From an uncultured Faecalibacterium sp. (GTDB lineage: Bacteria; Bacillota; Clostridia; Oscillospirales; Ruminococcaceae): 64,000 nt of DNA. The position numbers were made by a program, and so were the translations under genes. The notes under the pieces are model-generated. The model was not told where the DNA came from, made no database searches, and was given only the letters and a program-made list of their open reading frames with translations. The stretch covers positions 58,456 to 122,455 of the forward strand of contig CAKSZS010000005.1 in the NCBI GenBank assembly GCA_934525845.1. Direction: 5' to 3'. The number at the start of each line of letters is the position of its first letter. Position 1 is the stretch's first letter. Below are positions 57,070 to 64,000 of the stretch, in pieces.

Positions 57070-57609
57070 ATGGCTGACACTTATACCCTGCACGTTGCGG
57101 GCCTGACCCGCGAGCTGACCATCTGCAAGGTGAACGACCACATGGACATTGCGGCCTTCATCATGCTGGGCGACGCCGAGCTGACCGTGGCTGCTGCCGC
57201 TGAACTGCTGAAGAAGTGCCCGGAGTTTGACATCCTGCTCACCGCCGAGGCCAAGGGCATCCCGCTGGCCCACGAGATGAGCCGCCAGAGCGGCAAGCCC
57301 TACGTCTGCGCACGCAAGGGCATCAAGCTCTATATGAAGGAGCCGGTCGTCGTCGAGGACCAGTCCATCACCACTGCGGGCAAGCAGAAGCTCGTCATCG
57401 ACCGCAAGGAGCTGGACAAGATGAACGGCAAGCGCGTGCTGGTCGTGGATGATGTCATCTCCACCGGCGGTTCGCTGAAGGCTCTGGATGCGCTGGCCGA
57501 ACAGACCCAGTGCACCATTGTGGGCCAGGCTGCTGTTCTGGCCGAGGGCGATGCTTCTGAGCGCAAGGACATTATCTTCCTGGAGCCGCTGCCCCTGTTC
57601 CTGCACTAA
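57070..57609 (+). CDS. Adenine phosphoribosyltransferase-like enzyme
   Basis: A 179-residue type I phosphoribosyltransferase. The PRPP loop VLVVDDVISTGGSLKAL (about residues 125-141) and an upstream LLTAEAKGIPLAHEM (binding) are present. It is probably an adenine or related purine PRTase (salvage to AMP); a different purine substrate cannot be excluded because the length and N-terminus differ from classic Apt. ATG 57070 follows GGGAG. It is closely spaced with the HIT gene and comEC. Confidence 0.82.
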   Translation: MADTYTLHVAGLTRELTICKVNDHMDIAAFIMLGDAELTVAAAAELLKKCPEFDILLTAEAKGIPLAHEMSRQSGKPYVCARKGIKLYMKEPVVVEDQSITTAGKQKLVIDRKELDKMNGKRVLVVDDVISTGGSLKALDALAEQTQCTIVGQAAVLAEGDASERKDIIFLEPLPLFLH

Positions 57610-57615
57610 ACGATC

Positions 57616-59727
57616 ATGCGCCGCCCGCTCTGTGTGTTCTGCATCGGAATGCTGGGCGTGGAATTGGTGTGCGCTTTTTTGCCGCAAACGGAGAGTTTTC
57701 TGCCGTTTGCGGCATTTTTTATGGCCGTTTGTCTGGTGTTCTGTCTCTTCGACCGCACCCGGAAACCGGCGCTGTGCATCCTGCTGGGCACGCTGGCGGG
57801 GCTGGCCGCTGTGTGCCATACAAACCGTACCCTGGAGCAGAACCGGGTGCGATATGCCGGGCGGAAGCTGGTGCTCACCGCTGAGGTGGAAACGGTGTCG
57901 GATTCTTATCGGCAGGGCTGTGTGGACGCAGTCCTCCGAGTGGAGACGGCCAACGGGACCAAAACCGCGTTCCGGATAGAATGCGAGAATCTGCCGGAAT
58001 GCGAGGCCGGGGAGCGCATCCGGGGCGTCTTTGTGCTGTCGCCGCCGGAAACGGAGGAGCGCATTTCCTGCTATGCGGACGGCATTGCGCTGTGTGCAGA
58101 ACTGCAGCAGGACTTTTCCGTGCTGGGAAAGAGCCAGAGTTTCCGTGCCCGGACGCGGCGGCTGCAGAAGCGGCTCAGCGCATCCCTGCGCCGCCGCATG
58201 GACGGCGCCACCGGCGGTGTGCTGGCGGCGATGACCGTGGGCGACCGGAATTATCTTTCGGCAGATCTGCGCAGCGCCTACCGGGGTGCAGGGCTTTCCC
58301 ATGTGCTGGTGGTCAGCGGAATGCACGTATCCATCCTGTGCGGTGATCTTTTCGCGGCGCTTCTGCCGCGCCGCAGGCGGGAGCGCAGTTACCGGAGCAG
58401 ACGGTTCAAAGCAGTCCGGACCGCCATTCTGGCACTTCTGCTGGTGGGTGTGACCGGGTTTACCCCTTCGGTGCGCCGTGCGGCTGCAGCGGTCTGGATC
58501 AGTGCGCTGGGTGTGTGGGTGTATGGAGCACCGGACCCGTTCACTTCTCTGGCGGCGGCGGGGATCGCCATGACCATCCGCAACAGTTATGCGGTATGTG
58601 ACATCGGATTTGAACTGTCTTTTGCGGCGGTACTGGGAACACTGGCCGGAGCGGAAGTGTTCCGACGCATCCGGTCTGCAGCAAGACAACAGAAGCGGAC
58701 AAAGCAGCAGAAATACAGACAGCCGGGCATTCTGCGGCGCAGAGCGGCAGGTTTTGCTTGGAGCCTGTGTGAGACGCTGTGCATTGCGTTCTGTGCGTCC
58801 GCCGCCACGTTCCCGGTGTTGGTCCTGCGCGGATTGAGCGTCAGCCTGTATGCAGTGGTATCCAGTATGGCTGTCCTGTGGATGGTGCAGCCCATGATGC
58901 TGCTGGGGCTGGGCGCGGCATTTACGGGATCGATCCCTGCGCTGGAACCGGTCTATGGCGTGGTCTCCCAAGCGGCATCCTTCCTGACCCGCTGGTTCAA
59001 CGCCTGGGCAGTGTGGATCAGCACAAAACCGGGTGCCAGCCTTTATTTTGATACCTGGTATGCAGCGGCGGTCTGTCTGCTCCTCTTTGTGCTGTGCGGC
59101 CTGGCACTGCACTGGAAAGTCCGTCTGCGGGCTGCACTGCCTTGTCTTTTGCTGGTGGCGGCGGCAGCCATCGGGATGGGAAATGCCCTGACCCGGGATG
59201 TCATCCACATTGATCTTGTGGGCAGCGCCGGGAACCCGGCCATCGTGGTAACGCAAAACCGTACTGCGGTGGTATTGTTCCGGGGCGGCGCGGCCAATCA
59301 GCGGGCGGTGGAAAACCAGCTGGCCCGGCGGGGCGTGACCACGGTGGAACTGCTGGAAGATCTGCGGCTGGATCCGCAGACGGCGTGCACCCTGCCGGCA
59401 AAAACGGTATACCGGACAGCGGCGCTGCCGGAGGGGAGCACCAGCACCCGGCACTGCACCGCTGCAGATGTAGAGACCCGCCGCACCAGAAGCGGATGTC
59501 TGGTACGGCTCACCATCGGCGGGCAGGAGTTCGTGACCCTGAGCGGAACGGTGCAGCTGGAACAGCCGCTGCAAACCCAATGGCTGATGGCCTCCACCGC
59601 GAACCCGGCATCGATCCGGTGGGAACATCTGCTGAGCAAGAGCAGCCGCTATCATTGGATGCAGGGCGGAGAAGAGAGGGTGTCCTCGCTGGAGATCCGC
59701 CCGGATGGAACCTGGCGGGCGGCATGA
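57616..59727 (+). CDS. comEC: ComEC/Rec2 DNA-uptake channel with degenerate C-terminal domain
   Basis: A 703-residue protein: N-terminal membrane helices and the DUF4131 domain (1-175), then the competence core with GAGLSHVLVVSGMHVSI (about 229-245) and FTPSVRRAAAAVW, about ten membrane helices, and a short soluble C-terminus (from about 535). In active ComEC the C-terminus is a metallo-beta-lactamase domain with an HxHxDH motif. Here that motif is not present and the domain is reduced (HIDLVGSAGNPAIVVTQNRTAVVLF remains as a relic). It could still form the channel for single-stranded DNA. comEA is not adjacent. Confidence 0.85.
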   Translation: MRRPLCVFCIGMLGVELVCAFLPQTESFLPFAAFFMAVCLVFCLFDRTRKPALCILLGTLAGLAAVCHTNRTLEQNRVRYAGRKLVLTAEVETVSDSYRQGCVDAVLRVETANGTKTAFRIECENLPECEAGERIRGVFVLSPPETEERISCYADGIALCAELQQDFSVLGKSQSFRARTRRLQKRLSASLRRRMDGATGGVLAAMTVGDRNYLSADLRSAYRGAGLSHVLVVSGMHVSILCGDLFAALLPRRRRERSYRSRRFKAVRTAILALLLVGVTGFTPSVRRAAAAVWISALGVWVYGAPDPFTSLAAAGIAMTIRNSYAVCDIGFELSFAAVLGTLAGAEVFRRIRSAARQQKRTKQQKYRQPGILRRRAAGFAWSLCETLCIAFCASAATFPVLVLRGLSVSLYAVVSSMAVLWMVQPMMLLGLGAAFTGSIPALEPVYGVVSQAASFLTRWFNAWAVWISTKPGASLYFDTWYAAAVCLLLFVLCGLALHWKVRLRAALPCLLLVAAAAIGMGNALTRDVIHIDLVGSAGNPAIVVTQNRTAVVLFRGGAANQRAVENQLARRGVTTVELLEDLRLDPQTACTLPAKTVYRTAALPEGSTSTRHCTAADVETRRTRSGCLVRLTIGGQEFVTLSGTVQLEQPLQTQWLMASTANPASIRWEHLLSKSSRYHWMQGGEERVSSLEIRPDGTWRAA

Positions 59728-59730
59728 AGC

Positions 59731-59759
59731 TTTTCAATCCGGGCAGAGTGTGGTACAAT
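59731..59759 (+). promoter_or_regulatory. Promoter of holA
   Basis: TTTTCA (59731-59736), a 17 bp spacer ending TGG, then TACAAT (59754-59759). Confidence 0.65.
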
Positions 59760-59795
59760 ACCAAAAGACATTGACCGAAAGGGAGGGGTGCAGGC

Positions 59796-60824
59796 GTGGC
59801 AGCGGAGGCAAGACTCCGGCAGCTGGCCGAGAAGGGCTGTCCGGTTTACTATTTTTATTCCAGCGAGCGGTATCTGGTACGGCAGGCCGTGGCGAAGCTT
59901 ACCAGACTTCTGGCCGCGGACAGCGAGGAGGAAACGACCGTACTGGACGGCGCGGCACCGGAGATCGAACAGCTCATTATGGCGGCGGGCACCATTTCGT
60001 TCTTTGGGACCCGGCGTGTAGTGGTGCTGCCGGAGGTGGACCCCAACGCTTACGGCACCAAGGATCTGGACGAACTGTGCAGTACCCTTGCCAGCCTGGA
60101 AAATGCCGTGGTGGTGCTGGGCAGCGTGTTTGCGCTGGAGCGCAATAAGCTCAAGGTGGGCAAGGCTGCCCAGAAGCTGATCGCCCAGTGCAAGGGCCTT
60201 GGCTACACCGAGGAACTGGCCAAGCCCAAGCCCTTTGAACTGAAGATGATGATGATCGATCGTGCCAAGGCGCAGGGGACGACGCTGCCGGACGGCGCGG
60301 CGGCGGCTCTGCTGGAACGGTGCGGGGAGGATCCTTTCCTGCTGGAAAACGAAGTGGACAAGCTTTGCGCATTGTCCGGCTATCAGACCATCTCCGCGGC
60401 CATGGTGGCCGAGATGGGCACGGTGAGCCTGGAAGCGGATGTGTTTGAGATGATCCGGATGATCACCGCCAGAAACGCCACCGGTGCCTGCAAAAAGCTG
60501 CAGACGCTTCTGCGCCTGCAGCAGGAACCCATCGCCATTACCGGTGCCATGATCGGCAGCTATGTGGATCTGTATCGGGTCAAGCTGGGGGCGGCACGGC
60601 GCAAGAATTACAGCACCGTGTTCAAGGACTTTGGGTATAAGGGCAGCGATTACCGGCTCAAACGCTCGGCGGAAACCGCGTCGCATTATACACTGGCCCA
60701 GCTGGAAGCCTGTATGCAGGTGCTGCTGGAGCTGGATACGAGCCTGAAAAGCCAGCCGGTGGACGAACAGATCCTGCTGGAAACGGCGCTGTGCCGTCTG
60801 GCGATGGCGGGGGGCAGACGATGA
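59796..60824 (+). CDS. holA: DNA polymerase III delta subunit
   Basis: A 342-residue clamp-loader delta subunit. YYFYSSERYLVRQAVAKL at the start (in place of a P-loop), LPEVDPNAYGTKDLDEL, and a LLENEVDKLCAL helix (about 185-196) are typical of HolA. It opens the beta clamp with the gamma complex during DNA loading. GTG start at 59796 follows GGGAGGGG. It overlaps the next gene by ATGA. Confidence 0.93.
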   Translation: MAAEARLRQLAEKGCPVYYFYSSERYLVRQAVAKLTRLLAADSEEETTVLDGAAPEIEQLIMAAGTISFFGTRRVVVLPEVDPNAYGTKDLDELCSTLASLENAVVVLGSVFALERNKLKVGKAAQKLIAQCKGLGYTEELAKPKPFELKMMMIDRAKAQGTTLPDGAAAALLERCGEDPFLLENEVDKLCALSGYQTISAAMVAEMGTVSLEADVFEMIRMITARNATGACKKLQTLLRLQQEPIAITGAMIGSYVDLYRVKLGAARRKNYSTVFKDFGYKGSDYRLKRSAETASHYTLAQLEACMQVLLELDTSLKSQPVDEQILLETALCRLAMAGGRR

Positions 60825-61432
60825 ACAATGAGATGATCCATACAAACCGGGTGCTGATTGTGGAGGGCAAATACGATGCCGCCCGGCTTTCGCATCTAAC
60901 CGATGCCATGATCCTGCTGACGGACGGGTTTGGCATTTACAGCGACAAAAAGCGCCAGCAGCTTTTTAAAGCGCTGGCGCAGAAGAACGGCCTGATCCTG
61001 CTGACCGATTCGGACGCGGCAGGGTTCCGCATCCGGAATTACATCACGAATCTGGTGGGCGAAGAAAATGTGGTACAGGCCTATGTGCCCGCCATCCACG
61101 GCAAGGAAAAGCGCAAGGAACAGCCCGGCAAAGAGGGGCTGCTGGGCGTGGAAGGTGTGGACGATGCCATTGTGCTGCAGGCTCTGCGGGATGCACTGGG
61201 CGCGGAAGCGGGCCAGCCCTCGGAACGCCCAGAGGGCCGGCAGATCACCTATACGGATCTGTACGAGTGGGGCCTTTCCGGCAGACCAGGCAGCGCTGAG
61301 CGCAAAGCAGCCTTGTTGAACGCCCTGGGCCTGCCGCCCCGCCTCTCAAAAAAGGAATTGGTGGAGGCGCTGAACCGCCTGTACACCTTCGAGCAGCTGG
61401 ACGAGCTGCAGACCAGAATTTTAAGCAGATAA
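60821..61432 (+). CDS. Toprim domain protein (primase/RNase M5-like, DUF4093)
   Basis: A 203-residue protein. Toprim motifs are present: VEGKYDAARL (glutamate) and LTDSDAAGFRIR (DxD). It resembles the RNase M5/DnaG-like Toprim proteins of Clostridia, with a C-terminal DUF4093 region. A role in 5S rRNA processing or DNA handling cannot be distinguished by sequence. ATG 60821 overlaps the holA stop, so it is coupled to holA. Confidence 0.8.
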   Translation: MNNEMIHTNRVLIVEGKYDAARLSHLTDAMILLTDGFGIYSDKKRQQLFKALAQKNGLILLTDSDAAGFRIRNYITNLVGEENVVQAYVPAIHGKEKRKEQPGKEGLLGVEGVDDAIVLQALRDALGAEAGQPSERPEGRQITYTDLYEWGLSGRPGSAERKAALLNALGLPPRLSKKELVEALNRLYTFEQLDELQTRILSR

Positions 61433-61458
61433 AAGACCCTGTAACCGGTGCGGAACGC

Positions 61459-61836
61459 TCAGTTCTGCACCGGTTTTTCCGTCCATTTCTGCCGCAGAAG
61501 GTCCAGTGCATGGGTCTCCAGACGGGAAATATAGCTTCGGCTGATGCCCAGGATGCGGGCTGCTTCCAGCTGAGTCATGGGCGGCTGCCCGCCCAGCCCA
61601 TACCGCAGCAGCAAAATCTGCCGCTCCCGGGCGGGCAGGGTGTCCAGCAGCTGCCGCACCCGGCGCAGGTCGGCCTTTTTTTCACAGCATTCTTCCATGC
61701 AGAAGCCGTCCTGCAGTACGTCGGCCAGCGTCAGAGCCGATTCCCCGTCCGCTTCCAGTGTTTCCTGCAGCGAGACCGTCTGCCCGGTCTTGCGCTCCCG
61801 CCGGAGATGCATCCGGATTTCATTTGCTATCCTCAC
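61459..61836 (-). pseudogene. sigK: 3' half of a SigK-like sporulation sigma-factor gene, interrupted by the element
   Basis: On the minus strand this encodes about 125 residues of a sigma-70 factor C-terminal half: NEIRMHLRRERK (end of region 2/3, homologous to NEILMHLRxxKK of SigK/SigE), LADVLQDG, LPARERQILLLRYGLGG (region 4 start) and AARILGISRSYISRLETHALDLL (region 4.2 helix-turn-helix). The N-terminal half, with regions 1-2, is missing. The frame stays open upstream, but those residues belong to the recombinase gene. The break falls at AATGA, the same Asn-Glu codons where the Bacillus subtilis skin element splits sigK. So this is most likely an interrupted gene restored by excision; the 5' half should be past the window edge. 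SigE-type factors remain possible. Confidence 0.78.
61815..61829 (-). other. Probable attachment core (AATGA) at the sigma-gene/element boundary
   Basis: AATGA at 61820-61824 on the minus strand holds the recombinase TGA stop and the sigma Asn-Glu codons at the same time. As I recall, the skin element of Bacillus subtilis recombines within an AATGA pentamer. The exact crossover cannot be shown without the other end. Confidence 0.55.
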
Positions 61837-63586
61837 CCCAGCGAACGCCGGATTGAGAATCGGAACCATCCGTTTCCGGGCCGGAGCCGCCGCCTTCGTC
61901 ATCCTCCGGGTCTACCGGGAAGGTGGTCCAGTCGATTTCATCCTCCGGTGAACCGAAGAGCACCACATGTGCCACCTTGCCGTCCCATACCACCTTGCGC
62001 ACGACCGTGCGGATGGCAGCGCGCTTCTGCGTCACGGTCATGTCGTCGATGTTGTCGTGGAACACGGTCAGCAGCTGCCGCATCACGTCAAACTTGATGC
62101 CGCCCAGAACACCGTTGTCGGTGAGGCTTTCCAATTCCCGGATGCGGGAACTCAGGGCGGCATCCTGTGCATTCAGTTCCTCGATGCGCTTTTTCAGGTG
62201 GACAGCAGCGGTGCTGTCGCTGAAGTCAGCCAGCGAATCAATCAGTGCATTGATCTTCCGCTGCGTCTCGGCTTGCTCCTTGCGCAGGGTGGAAAGCTTG
62301 GTTTCAAACTCGGAGCGGTTGCCTGCGTGGGCGGACTTTGCCTTTTCCAACTGCTTCATAAAGTCGCTGGAATGGTCGGCAAGGTGCTTGACCTGCTCGC
62401 AGATGGCAGCATCCAGCAAATTGCCGTTGGCATTCCGGACATTACATAACTCTCTCCGGCTGCGCTCCTTCAGTTTGCACATATAGGGAAAGACCACCTG
62501 CCCGTCGGCAGTTTTGCGCCCGGTGACCTTCGGGTACATCCGGCTGCCGCAGGAGCACCACAGCAGGCCGGTGAGCAGGGCTTCGTTGCCGCGGGACTTG
62601 TGGTAGGACTTGGATTTGTTCCGCTCCAGCGACTCCTGCACCCGAATCCACCGGTTCGAGGAGATGATGCCGGGGTGCTCGCCCACCGAAACGATCCATT
62701 CGCTGATGGGATTGTAGACCGTAGCACGGCCTTTTTCCTGGTCGCTGCGGTTGTAGGCCAGCACGCCGCGCACACCGTCGAAATCGGACTCCGGGGCGAA
62801 CAGTTCTGCCTCATTGTCCACAAAATACTGATAGGCGTCCTTGTCTGCAATCAGGTAGACAGGATTCTGCAAAATCGACTTGATGGAAAACCGGGTGAAC
62901 GAACGCCCGGTTTTTGTTTTGATGCCCTGCCGCAGCAGCTCGGTCTCGGTCATGGTCAGGGAATCGTACTGCTCGTAGAGGTCGAAAATTTTGTAGATGA
63001 TCTCTGCTTCGTCCGGCAGCAGCTTGAGCTTGCAGGCCTTTTTGGTCTTGCCGTCCACCGTGATGCTCTTGACGCTCTCGGAAGCGTAGCCCGTGGGGGT
63101 CGTGCCGCCCAGCCAGCGCCCGGTCTTTGCCAATTCGTGCATGTTGTCCCGGATACGCTCTGCGATGGTCTCGCGTTCCAGCTGACTGAACACCGATGCG
63201 ATGTACATCATCGCGCGGCCCATGGGGCTGGACGTGTCAAAACTTTCACGGATGGACACAAAGTCGATGCCCAGCCGTCCCAGTTCTTCAATCAGGCTGG
63301 AAAAGTCGCTGATGTTGCGGCTGATGCGGTCCAGACGGTAGACCACAATGGCCTTGAATTTCCGGTCCTTGGCCGCAGTCATCATCTTTTTGAAATCCGG
63401 GCGGTTCAGGTTGCCGCCGGAAAAGCCCTCGTCCTCAAAGACAACGGCATGTTCCGCGGCGGCATCGCCGTAGTGAGTGCGGATATATTCGCGGCAGAGG
63501 TCGATCTGATTTCCGATACTTTCGCCCTTGCCGGTGTAGCGGGATTTGCGGGAATAGATGGCAATGGTGTCGGCAGTTTTGGCCAT
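61820..63586 (-). CDS. Large serine recombinase (SpoIVCA/skin type)
   Basis: A 588-residue large serine recombinase. Catalytic domain 1-150 with nucleophile Ser12 (IAIYSRKSR), and the arginines in YRLDRISR and the SQLERETIAERIR helix; recombinase DNA-binding domain (about 160-290); zinc ribbon (CSCGSRMYPKVTG ... CKLKERSRRELC, about 370-420); and a coiled-coil (430-530) used by this class to bring sites together. The ATG at 63586 follows GAAAGGAG. The stop lies inside the att-like pentamer of the sigma gene. It most likely excises and integrates the element. Confidence 0.92.
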   Translation of the reverse strand: MAKTADTIAIYSRKSRYTGKGESIGNQIDLCREYIRTHYGDAAAEHAVVFEDEGFSGGNLNRPDFKKMMTAAKDRKFKAIVVYRLDRISRNISDFSSLIEELGRLGIDFVSIRESFDTSSPMGRAMMYIASVFSQLERETIAERIRDNMHELAKTGRWLGGTTPTGYASESVKSITVDGKTKKACKLKLLPDEAEIIYKIFDLYEQYDSLTMTETELLRQGIKTKTGRSFTRFSIKSILQNPVYLIADKDAYQYFVDNEAELFAPESDFDGVRGVLAYNRSDQEKGRATVYNPISEWIVSVGEHPGIISSNRWIRVQESLERNKSKSYHKSRGNEALLTGLLWCSCGSRMYPKVTGRKTADGQVVFPYMCKLKERSRRELCNVRNANGNLLDAAICEQVKHLADHSSDFMKQLEKAKSAHAGNRSEFETKLSTLRKEQAETQRKINALIDSLADFSDSTAAVHLKKRIEELNAQDAALSSRIRELESLTDNGVLGGIKFDVMRQLLTVFHDNIDDMTVTQKRAAIRTVVRKVVWDGKVAHVVLFGSPEDEIDWTTFPVDPEDDEGGGSGPETDGSDSQSGVRWGEDSK

Positions 63587-63743
63587 GAGATACTCCTTTC
63601 CTGTTGTCCGGTGGCCGTAGATGCGGCTATTGTAGCATGGCAGGCCATCTTTGTAAAGAAAAATAACGATAGTCATACATATTTCATCATACTACGAACG
63701 GAGGTGTCAAGGATGTGAACGGTCAAAAAGGGGGGAAAACAGA

Positions 63744-64000
63744 ATGTTTGACTATTTCTATGGGCAGTCGGGCGAGATGTTCTCGTATTTCCGGGTGCCC
63801 AAAATTTTATTCCGGGACATAAAATTCAAGGACCTGTCCACTGATGCCAAAACGCTGTACTTCGGCAAAGGCGATACGGGCTATGCCCAGTACATGACGG
63901 CGTTCAACCGCAACTTCGGCGGCTCGTCCGGCAGCGGTGGTGGTGGCGGAAACCACAACAACAATGGCGGTGGCGGCGGGGACGGCAGCGGATGCGGCTG
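63744..64000 (+). CDS. RepA_N-like initiator start joined to a Gly-rich sequence (partial, chimeric)
   Basis: The ORF starts at ATG 63744 and stays open to the window edge (85 codons). Residues 1-39 (FDYFYGQSGEMFSYFRVPKI, then FRDIKFKDLSTDAKTLY) are the signature start of RepA_N-type replication initiators of Firmicutes plasmids and conjugative elements. From residue 40 the expected YGLLLDRM continuation is absent; instead GKGDTGYAQYMTAFNRNFGG and a run of Gly/Asn/Ser follow, like the tail of a Gly-rich membrane protein. The switch at about 63860 looks like a deletion junction or an assembly join. Any translation start is preceded by GGGGGGAAAA. Confidence 0.6.
   Translation, partial: MFDYFYGQSGEMFSYFRVPKILFRDIKFKDLSTDAKTLYFGKGDTGYAQYMTAFNRNFGGSSGSGGGGGNHNNNGGGGGDGSGCG

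Larger units (their letters stand above)
61820..64000. mobile_element. Skin-like / ICE-like element inserted in sigK (left end, partial)
   Basis: The element starts at the sigma-gene boundary and runs past the window edge. It contains the large serine recombinase and, in the opposite direction, an ORF whose start matches a plasmid/ICE RepA_N replication initiator. The other end and the sigK 5' half are not in view, so size and cargo are unknown. Confidence 0.75.

Noticed and set aside
61837..61902. Intact short sigma-factor gene starting at 61902
   Set aside because: Those first 22 codons are the recombinase 3' end read in another frame; sigma homology begins only near NEIRMHL, so the gene is truncated rather than naturally short.

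Overview
The window is a GC-rich (roughly 60 %), densely coded stretch of a Firmicutes chromosome. Gene order and content point to the Oscillospiraceae/Ruminococcaceae, most likely the Faecalibacterium / Gemmiger / Subdoligranulum lineage. The clues are the Clostridia-type block rdgB-yhbY-nadD-yqeK-LCP-rsfS-leuS, a CD1247-type zinc-ribbon protein, a leader before queT that matches the preQ1-III riboswitch known from Faecalibacterium, a [FeFe] hydrogenase, and many copies of small palindromic intergenic repeats. This assignment is inference; no 16S rRNA gene is present.

Layout. 1-6.5 kb: rdgB (3' end), yhbY, nadD, yqeK, a LytR-CpsA-Psr protein, rsfS and leuS, all on +. 6.6-10.2 kb: rpsU, yqeG, endonuclease IV, efp, a CD1247-like protein and a small convergent gene. 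10.3-16 kb: an SGNH hydrolase, then a minus-strand operon cysteine desulfurase-thiI-cinA-degenerate CinA paralogue with a membrane anchor. 16-21.3 kb: fhs behind a ZTP (pfl) riboswitch, an M20 amidohydrolase, and an ArsR-type regulator with a MATE pump behind a consensus promoter and operator. 21.3-32.5 kb, mostly minus: secA, queT-HAD phosphatase behind the preQ1-III leader, pyridoxal kinase-trmL-degV, a secreted protein, an [FeFe] hydrogenase and mtaB. 32.6-40.5 kb, plus: a D-Ala-D-Ala carboxypeptidase, pgi, a small P-loop protein, yceD-rpmF, a DUF512 protein, der and plsY. 40.6-46.8 kb: a PsiE-like protein, a PstS-like lipoprotein and its lipoprotein partner, a second MATE pump, and a cytoplasmic ricin-fold protein with a histone-H1-like tail. 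46.8-61.4 kb: a Crp/Fnr regulator divergent from a ferredoxin protein, tRNA-Ser(GGA), an FMN-dependent hydroxy-acid dehydrogenase, an RluA synthase, a T-box-controlled alaS, and an operon HIT-phosphoribosyltransferase-comEC-holA-toprim protein.

61.4-64 kb is the most unusual part. The 3' half of a SigK-like sporulation sigma-factor gene is abutted by a large serine recombinase gene. The recombinase stop codon lies inside an AATGA pentamer, at the same Asn-Glu codons where the Bacillus subtilis skin element interrupts sigK. The element continues past the window edge and carries an ORF that starts like a plasmid RepA_N initiator and switches abruptly into an unrelated Gly-rich sequence. This looks like the end of a skin-like or ICE-like element in sigK.

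Control signals are unusually legible. More than twenty sigma-A type promoters with 16-18 bp spacers can be placed, often with TATACT as the -10 hexamer. There are three RNA control elements (ZTP, preQ1-III, T-box) and many hairpin terminators. Two families of palindromic repeats occupy about ten intergenic gaps.
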